A stretch of 64,000 nucleotides of DNA, taken from positions 97,526,368 through 97,590,367 of the forward strand of contig OZ026516.1 in the NCBI GenBank assembly GCA_964019695.1, in the 5' to 3' direction. Shown here piece after piece: positions 57,320 through 64,000 of the stretch (positions are counted from its first letter, which is position 1; every line of letters starts with the position of its first letter). The notes beneath the pieces were generated by a model. The model was not told the DNA's origin. It worked only from the letters and a program-made list of their open reading frames with translations, and made no database searches. The DNA is from Loripinus fragilis. Lineage: Eukaryota; Mollusca; Bivalvia; Lucinida; Lucinidae. A program made the position numbers and the translations under genes.

Positions 57320-59230
57320 CCGGTTTGATTCGCCCTTCACTGCTCTTCTCCATACTACACTACCATACCCTCCGTTCTCCTGGCTGAACCATTGATGCAC
57401 TTTCCCGCCCTAAACAACCCTACCCTATGGTTGTCCTACTCTTTATCCTCCCTTACACATCATTGTGCTACAATATATATCCTACGCTACCCCACCTTAC
57501 CACCAAAAACCATATCATACCCATAGTCATCACCAACTCTACATAACCAAACCAATTCCTTTACATTCTCCTATGTTTACCCCACCTTAACGTATAACGT
57601 ACAATACATGTAACATACGGGTAACTTACTCATAATCATTATGTAACACTACCCCATCCCACTCTACCATACTATGCTCATCTCACACCTGTACTGATAG
57701 AGAGAATTGGGTAGGGCCAGACATGAGGGGGGTATGGGTAGGGTAAGGAAAGGTTTAAGTAAATGTAGGGTAAAGCATTGTACAACAGTAGGGTGTATTG
57801 ACTGATTTGGAATAGGGTAGAACTTGAATTTGAGTAGTAAAGATGGGTAGAATGCAAGTAGGGCCTGCCCAGGTATGGTGGGTTAAGGTGCTGCTTATTC
57901 TAACATACATACCCAAATCTCACATACACCTCCATACTCATACCCTGCCCTACCCCTCCTCATTTCTACCCATAACCATATGGGTATTATACTATGAATA
58001 GATGAGTGGGTAGGATGTATATCTGGTTATGGGCTGGGTGAGAGTAGATGTAGGGTAAAGTGACTGTCACACCTTACTGGATAGCACAAACGGATGTGTA
58101 ACGGACTGCAAAATTCTCTGTCCGTTCTTGTCCCTTTGCATGCATTAGATTCCGTTCCTCATACGGTGAATGCGTCCTGTGTCGGGTGATATCCGTTTTG
58201 TCCGGTCCCATCCATTGGCAAGTTTTGGACATGTTCAAAACTTCAAATGGACGCCACCGGATAAATACGAACGGTGGGTGAAGGTTACTCATGCTTTGGT
58301 ATGAGGTTTGTCCGGTTCTCGTGCGGTTTGTCTGGTTCTCATGCGTTCGGCATCCTGTAGGTATCCTGTATGTACCGTTGATGTTTGTTCGACCTGAGTT
58401 GTGAACGGTCAACTGTCTGACAGGTAACAGAGTTTCCAAGACGAGTACCGCATATTCAATCTGTGATCGTTCAGCCACCGTTTTGTCCGTTTCTTATACG
58501 GTACATATTCGTTTTGTCTGTTATATATCTGTTACACGTACGTTTGTTGACTGTTCTTTATCTGTTACTTGTTTGGTATGTATGCGCTCCTTACGACTTC
58601 CGTTACGATCTTCAATGCCATTGAGACGACTTTCATCACCGGATAAACAGTTTATGCATTTTTTCTGTCCGTTCGGCATCCGTAACCTTTATCCCTTGAT
58701 ATGTGACAGCACCATAAAGTATTACTATGCGGGTAAAGTAGGCTACGCTACCCTTAGTCCTGACCTACTAAAGTCCTGACCCACACACAATTTCATACCT
58801 TATCTACTCCTACTCATATCCTGCCTGACAGTTACTCGTATCTTCCAAGGGCATGGTGCTATTAGGGATAAGAAAGGATTGGGTAGACACTGTAGAAACT
58901 AAGGTAGGGCCAAGGGTAGGAATTCCCATCCATTAAAGTGACCCTATCAAAGCATATACTCATACCCTACCCATTTACATACTCCTACCCTACCTACCCT
59001 GTCCAAATGCAAACCATACCCTGCACCAACGCAAACCCTACCCTTACAGCCACGCATATCTACCATTACCCATGTGCCATATGGGTAGATGGTATGACCC
59101 CATATGGGAATGATTAGTGTATGCGAGGAATGGGTAGGGTATTAGTATGGCAGATACTAGGGTATAGTTGGGCTAGCTACTCAAATTCTACTATTCTAAT
59201 ACCCAAAACTTACTCATATCCTAATGTATG
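57320..59230. repeat. degenerate TACCC / GGGTA-rich tract with strand switches
   Basis: Irregular pentamer-based repeats. Pyrimidine-rich CTACCC/ACCCTACC stretches (57320-57690, 57895-57985, 58780-59090) alternate with GGGTAGGG stretches (57700-57880, 58000-58050, 58850-58920, 59100-59170). No coding. Confidence 0.75.
58066..58712. mobile_element. probable MITE nested in the TACCC tract
   Basis: Short ends CTGTCACA / TGTGACAG. Interior has many variants of TCCGTT/ACGGA (CGGATGTGTAACGGAC, CCGTTTTGTCCG). The 134-codon minus frame at 58074-58478 and the 98-codon plus frame at 58483-58779 are translations of these motifs. Confidence 0.45.
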
Positions 59231-59988
59231 GATATAGTATGGGTATGTTAGAAGTTTGTTGTGGACGTTAGATGTACACCTATGGGCATATTTAAATATC
59301 AGTGAAATGTCATAATACCTATCTGCTGCCACCAATATAAGGGTGTGAAATATTGTTCTGCACTCTATTAACACCATAATAAACCATAATATTAATGGTG
59401 AATAAAATATTGCAGCATACATTTTTGAAAGTTTATTTGGGCCATTTATGGTGTAGCATACGTGACATTATTTTGCATTAATCACAAATTCTTCTTCATA
59501 ATCATTGAAAGACTTCTCTTAATTGGACAGGTCATTATTGTCAATCAACACCTTTGGCATACAGTCTCCATCAAACCAAAGGGGCATCATATTGCTATCA
59601 CCATCTGTCAAACATGATTGTTCATTTGTTGGATGTGAAACTTCCCTTATGGGGGTATCTGTCCTCCTCCAAATAGCCGTATTGCACATGTTACTTTAGA
59701 GAGTCGTTGTACACATAATACAAATTGACTATATTAAAACCAAATTCAAAAGTTGATAAATTTAGATATTTCATGAATAGGAACGGAGAGAGTGTCCTCT
59801 TCCATGTTTTCGTTAAGCGGCGGATGAAGCTAGAACAGATAAAAGTAGCTCAGAATATGCAAAAGTTATTTATAACTTCACTGAAATTATCTGAATTTGA
59901 AAATTAGGTGTATTATGATAGCTCTTTTTATTAGCAATGAGTTGTGTTCCCCTCATTATCCCATCTAAAAAATCGGTAAAGTAATAGT
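59231..59988. other. mostly non-coding; protein-like minus frame at ~59693-59530
   Basis: On the minus strand an ATG near 59692 opens MCNTAIWRRTDTPIREVSHP then QSCLTDGDSNMMPLWFDGDC, ending in TAA after about 55 codons. Composition is protein-like but no family is recognised. The palindromic motif GTAGCATACGTGAC lies at 59451. Confidence 0.3.
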
Positions 59989-61231
59989 CAAGGTTGGGCG
60001 GTCAAAACCACCCCCGGTTTTAACCGGTTAAAAACGCCCTGGTCAATATGCCAAAAAGTAGCCAATACTGGTCAATACGAATCTGAGTGGTCAATTAAAA
60101 TTTTTAAATGGCCGTTTTGGTGTTGAATTGAGATATTAGGTCAGTATTTACGTTCTATTTATTGAAAAAAATACTGTGTCCTCCCTATTGAGGGCACTTT
60201 TTACCTTAGCACTGACTTCTACAGTCCAGGCACCTAACACTAGTTTTTTAATCATCAAGGGCAGAATAGAAAAACCATACAGCCTAACAGGGTCTTTTTT
60301 TTCATCATTTTTAGACAATAACTTTTACGAATTTATGACACTGGTTAAATTATCAACTTAAATGTTAACAGCAGATAACAGAATGACCACACTTTTACAC
60401 CTCTATATTAACGCAGATGACAGTGAATTAGCCAATGCATTTTAAGCTCAGTGATTGGATAGTTCTAATAAGCTTGACACGCCTTCTTTAGTCTGAGAGA
60501 CATGTCCAGTATTTTGACAGTTTTGTTTGTTCTGTCTCCTTGATATATTGTTCAACATTTAGTGTTTTCATTTCAATTTTCACACCTTTGTCTTTTCAGG
60601 TGAGAAGCCAATTCAATTTGCATTTTAACTAATAGAGCAAAGACTAATTCGAACATGATGACCCCTTTGATGATCAATTTGAAGTATTGATTGAATTTTT
60701 GTACTTTCTGTCATTTAGTAAGTCACTGATTAATAAAAATATGACTGAAAAGCTAGTTTTAAAATTTATTTAATTTCATTGCTTGCATGTGCTTTACTTT
60801 TTTTGATTATTATATATTCATTATGAATAATAGAAAATAAGTTCAAGTCTTAAGTCTGAACTGAAAGTTATGAAAAATGCTTCAGCTTGATTGAAGATCT
60901 AAAACTAATGACATTCATTTTTGTTTGTTTTATGGTCTATTTAACTATCCCTACATTTTTTAAGCAATAGCAACTCATGAAACACGTTTTCAACGCTTCA
61001 ACGTTTTAAAAGCCTGTATTATCTTATATTGAAACTATTTTAAGTCTGTTTATAGAGTCCAGTAAATAAGAATAACTAATGCTGTCAGCAGCTGAGTATC
61101 TTCACATCGACCATGTTTGGTTTTTTTCAAACGACCAATCAACTACCAATTGACCAGTAATGACTGGTTAAAACCAGTAATGACCACTGGTCTGGTCAAT
61201 ATGCATATTGACTGGTCGATTGCCAACCCTG
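59989..61231. mobile_element. hAT-type non-autonomous element with 8-bp target duplication
   Basis: Ends CAAGGTTGGGCGGTCAA and TGGTCGATTGCCAACCCTG are imperfect inverted repeats with the CA-GGTTGG start typical of hAT elements. GTAATAGT flanks both ends (59981-59988 and 61232-61239), an 8-bp duplication. Subterminal TGGTCAATA-type motifs recur. No transposase frame. Confidence 0.85.
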
Positions 61232-61239
61232 GTAATAGT

Positions 61240-61477
61240 AGCTAAGACAAATGCAATTATTAATATTACCCTAAAATCATCAAAACCACCATTATATGTA
61301 GTGTTCTTATTAATTCTTTTTTCACCATTATGAAGAAGACTTTGTTATTAATGCAAAATTATCACCGCATCAATTTTCTATTAGGTAAATACAAAGCTTG
61401 GACCCATTTGTAAGTGATATAGATTCTGCAGAGGCTATTTTGGACTCAGATATCTATTTTGTTGCGTTTGATAAAAA
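61240..61477. other. no recognisable feature
   Basis: Short spacer between the hAT element and the microsatellite. Confidence 0.5.
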
Positions 61478-61930
61478 TGTATGTATGTATGTATGTATGT
61501 ATGTATGTATGTATGTATGTATGTATGTATGTATGTATGTATGTATGTATGTAGGTAGGTAGGTAGGTATGCGTGCATGCATGCATTCAGGCAGGCAGGT
61601 AGGTAGGTAGGACGGTCGGCCGGTAGGTAGGTAGGTAGGTAGGTAGTAGGTAGGTGGGTAGGTAGGTAGGTAGGTAGGTAGGTGGGTGGGTGGGTGAGTA
61701 GGTAGGTAGGTACACTTAGATTGGGTGAATTCAATGTTATTTATTTTGACTTAATACGCCTTTCTTCACTTTGACTTAAACTATGTTTTCAAACTTTAAA
61801 TTTCGCCTTAATATATATTTTTAATCGAAGGTAGGTAAGTAGGTAGGTAGGAAAGTTGGAAGTCAGTAGATAGGTAGGTGGCTTGCTAGTGTGATGCACT
61901 TCGACTTAGATTACATCTCTAAACGGTGAA
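61478..61930 (+). repeat. (GTAT)n, (GGTA)n and forward units of the GGTA-linked satellite
   Basis: Perfect (GTAT)n 61479-61552, then GGTA/GGCA variants to 61712, then one or two forward units (GACTTAATACGCC, CTTAATATATATTTTTAATC). The 99-codon Pro-Thr-Tyr-Leu frame on the minus strand is microsatellite translation. Confidence 0.88.
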
Positions 61931-63536
61931 TTCACCTACCCTATACCTGCGATTAAAAATATGTATTAAGTCGAAATTCAAAGTTTAAAAAAATAGTTTA
62001 AATCAAAGTGCAAAAATGCGTAATAAGTCAAAATAAATAACATTTGAATTCACCATTTGAATATTTTGAATCTAAGTATAATTACAACTACCTACCTACC
62101 TACCTACCAACCAACCTACCTGCGATTAAAAATGTCTATTAAGTCAAAACTCAACGTTCGAAAACATCATTTAAGTCGAAGTGCAAAAATGCTTATTAAG
62201 TCGAAATAAATAACATTTGAATTTACCGTTTAATATAAGTCAAAGTGCAACTACCTACCTACCTTCCGATCTACTCACCGTCTACTAACCTTCATACCTA
62301 CCTACCTACCTACCTTCCTACCTGCGATTGAAAATATGTATTCGTCGATTTTTAAAGTTTGAAAACATATTTTAAGTCAAGGTGCGAAAATGCGTATTAA
62401 GTCGAAATAATAAACATTTGAATTCACCGTTTGAAGATTTAATCTAAGTCTAAGTGCAGCAACTAACCAACCTATCTACTGACCTTCCTACTTACCTACC
62501 TGCCTACCTACCTACCTGCGATTAAAATGTGTATTCAGTCGAAACTCAACGTTTGAAAATAAAACTTAAGTTGAAGTGCCAAAATGCTTATTAAGTCGAA
62601 ACGAATAAAATTTGAATTCAACGTTTGAAGATTTAATCTAAGTCTAAGTGCAACTACCTACCAACCTATCTACTGACCTTCCCACTTACCTACCTGCCTA
62701 CCTACCTACCTGCGATTAAAATGTGTATTAAGTCGAAATAAATAAAATTTTAATTCACCGTTTGAAGATTTAATCTAAGTCTAAGTGCAACTACCTACCA
62801 ACCTATCTACTGACCTTCCTACTTACCTACCTGCCTACCTACCTACCTGCGATTAAAATGTGTATTAAGTTGAAACTCAACGTTTGAAAATAAAACTTAA
62901 GTCGGAGTGCCAAAATGCTTATTAAGTCGAAATAAATAAAATTTGAATTCACCGTTTGAAGATTTACTACAAGTCTAAGTGCAAATACCTTCCTACCTAC
63001 CTACCTATCTACTCACCGTCTACTTATTTACATACCTACATACCCAGTATCCTACCTGCGATCAAAAATATGTAGTACGTCGAAATTCTAAGTTTGAAAA
63101 CGTAGTTTAAGTCCAAGCGCAAAAATGCGTATTAAGTCGAAATAAATAACATTTGAATTCACCGTTTGTAAATTTAATCTAAGACTTAGTACAACTACCT
63201 ACATACATACATACATACATACATACATACATACATACATACATACATACATACATACATACATGCGATTATAAATGCTTATCAAGTCTAAACTCAATGT
63301 TTGAAAACATAATTTAAGTCGAAGAGCAAAATGCATATTAAGTCGAAATAAATAACATTTGAATTCACTGTTTGAAGATTTAATCTAAGTTTAAGTGCAA
63401 CTACCAACCAAACTACCTGCCTATCTACTGACCTACCTACTTACCTACCTACTTGTCTACCTACCTACCTGCGATTTAAATGTGTATTAAGTCGAAATTC
63501 AACGTTTGAAAACCTAGTTTAATTCAAAGTGCAAAA
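61931..63536 (-). repeat. GGTA-linked satellite array, reverse orientation
   Basis: About nine units reading TACC-rich tract, CTGCGATTAAAA, TATTAAGTCGAAA, AAAAATGCGTATTAAGTCGA, ACATTTGAATTCACCGTTTG: the exact reverse complement of the 53.7-55.3 kb units. Includes a perfect (ACAT)n run at 63199-63264. The orientation switch is at about 61925-61945. Confidence 0.9.
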
Positions 63537-64000
63537 ATGCGTTTGAAAATTAGCCAGCAGGTCGTTAAAACGTGCTTTCATCCCACCCACCCACACACGA
63601 TACACATCATTATAATCTATTGTTTTAACACACATTCTTCTACCTACCTACCTGCACATTTTTCAAGAACGACTTTAGAAACTTTTGTTACCAGTATTAG
63701 AAGCATAGTTTTCAATTGTATATTTTTATGCGGCATGACATTACAAGTTATAAAAAATTGATTTCCAAGTATCATTAGAATAAGCACGCATTGATGAACA
63801 AAGGTAACGCATTGTTTCAATATATCTTAGGGATACTTCACAATATTGGGATGTTTTATATAGATCAGAATTGAGTAGTAAACGGGCTTATTAAGCATGA
63901 GTGTTTCTAATTTCTGGTCTCGTCTATCCTATTGTTGCTAAGTATAAATGCACTATATTTTAACACACGTGTTTAGTTCTATGAGATGTCTGAAGAGACT
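63537..64000. other. no recognised gene
   Basis: A short CTACC block near 63640 is the last trace of the satellite. The 74-codon frame at 63537-63761 is not protein-like. Confidence 0.5.

Noticed and set aside
58074..58478. 134-codon minus-strand gene
   Set aside because: Built from TCCGTT/ACGGA repeats of a probable MITE; Thr/Arg-rich repeats and no start context or domain.

Overview
This is an AT-rich animal nuclear genome window, very probably from a bivalve mollusc. It holds two genes with introns or receptor-type coding sequence, and otherwise a dense mosaic of retroelements, miniature DNA transposons, satellites and microsatellites. Support for a bivalve comes from Penelope-like retroelements of a permuted-domain (Naiad-like) type, tRNA-derived SINEs in five or six copies, many foldback MITEs, and lophotrochozoan-style single-exon peptide-type GPCR sequence. 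There are no operons, bacterial features or CRISPR arrays.

Genes. (1) A BRI3-like small membrane protein lies on the minus strand in three exons (53287-53098, 48464-48367, 46015-45884). The splice sites and phases fit and the deduced protein has 139 residues. (2) A rhodopsin-class (class A) GPCR lies on the plus strand in one exon (32571-33620, 349 residues). Its signature motifs are unusual and its C-terminal tail is encoded by units of the 55-bp satellite that follows.

Layout. 0-3 kb: minus-strand Penelope-like debris plus a second dispersed repeat. 4-5 kb: TA-flanked Tc1/mariner-type element. 10-14.8 kb: SINEs, CA/TG and ACAT tracts, and a foldback MITE family. 17.4-20.9 kb: the best Penelope-like copy, ordered GIY-YIG endonuclease, CxC linker, reverse transcriptase, with its catalytic core deleted. 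21.4-28.7 kb: a ~160-bp tandem array split by a 6.1-kb long-TIR element flanked by TAA. 30.1-31.2 kb: TIR element with an internal ~185-bp tandem repeat. 32.5-35.5 kb: GPCR and 55-bp satellite. 35.5-39.1 kb: several MITEs and a second kind of Penelope-like element with C-terminal endonuclease. 40-41.5 kb: tandem repeat with a SINE inside. 42.7 kb: 170-bp TA tract. 45.1-53.3 kb: SINE, then the BRI3-like gene with introns full of MITEs and inverted Penelope-like ends. 53.7-55.3 and 61.5-63.5 kb: GGTA-linked satellite arrays in opposite orientation. 57.3-59.2 kb: degenerate TACCC/GGGTA tract. 60-61.2 kb: hAT-type element with an 8-bp target duplication.

The most interesting signals are in-frame TGA codons at conserved cysteine positions in two different kinds of Penelope-like element (possible selenocysteine, or decay), and a receptor tail apparently built from satellite units. 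All identifications come from reading the sequence and recalled family motifs; no database search was run.
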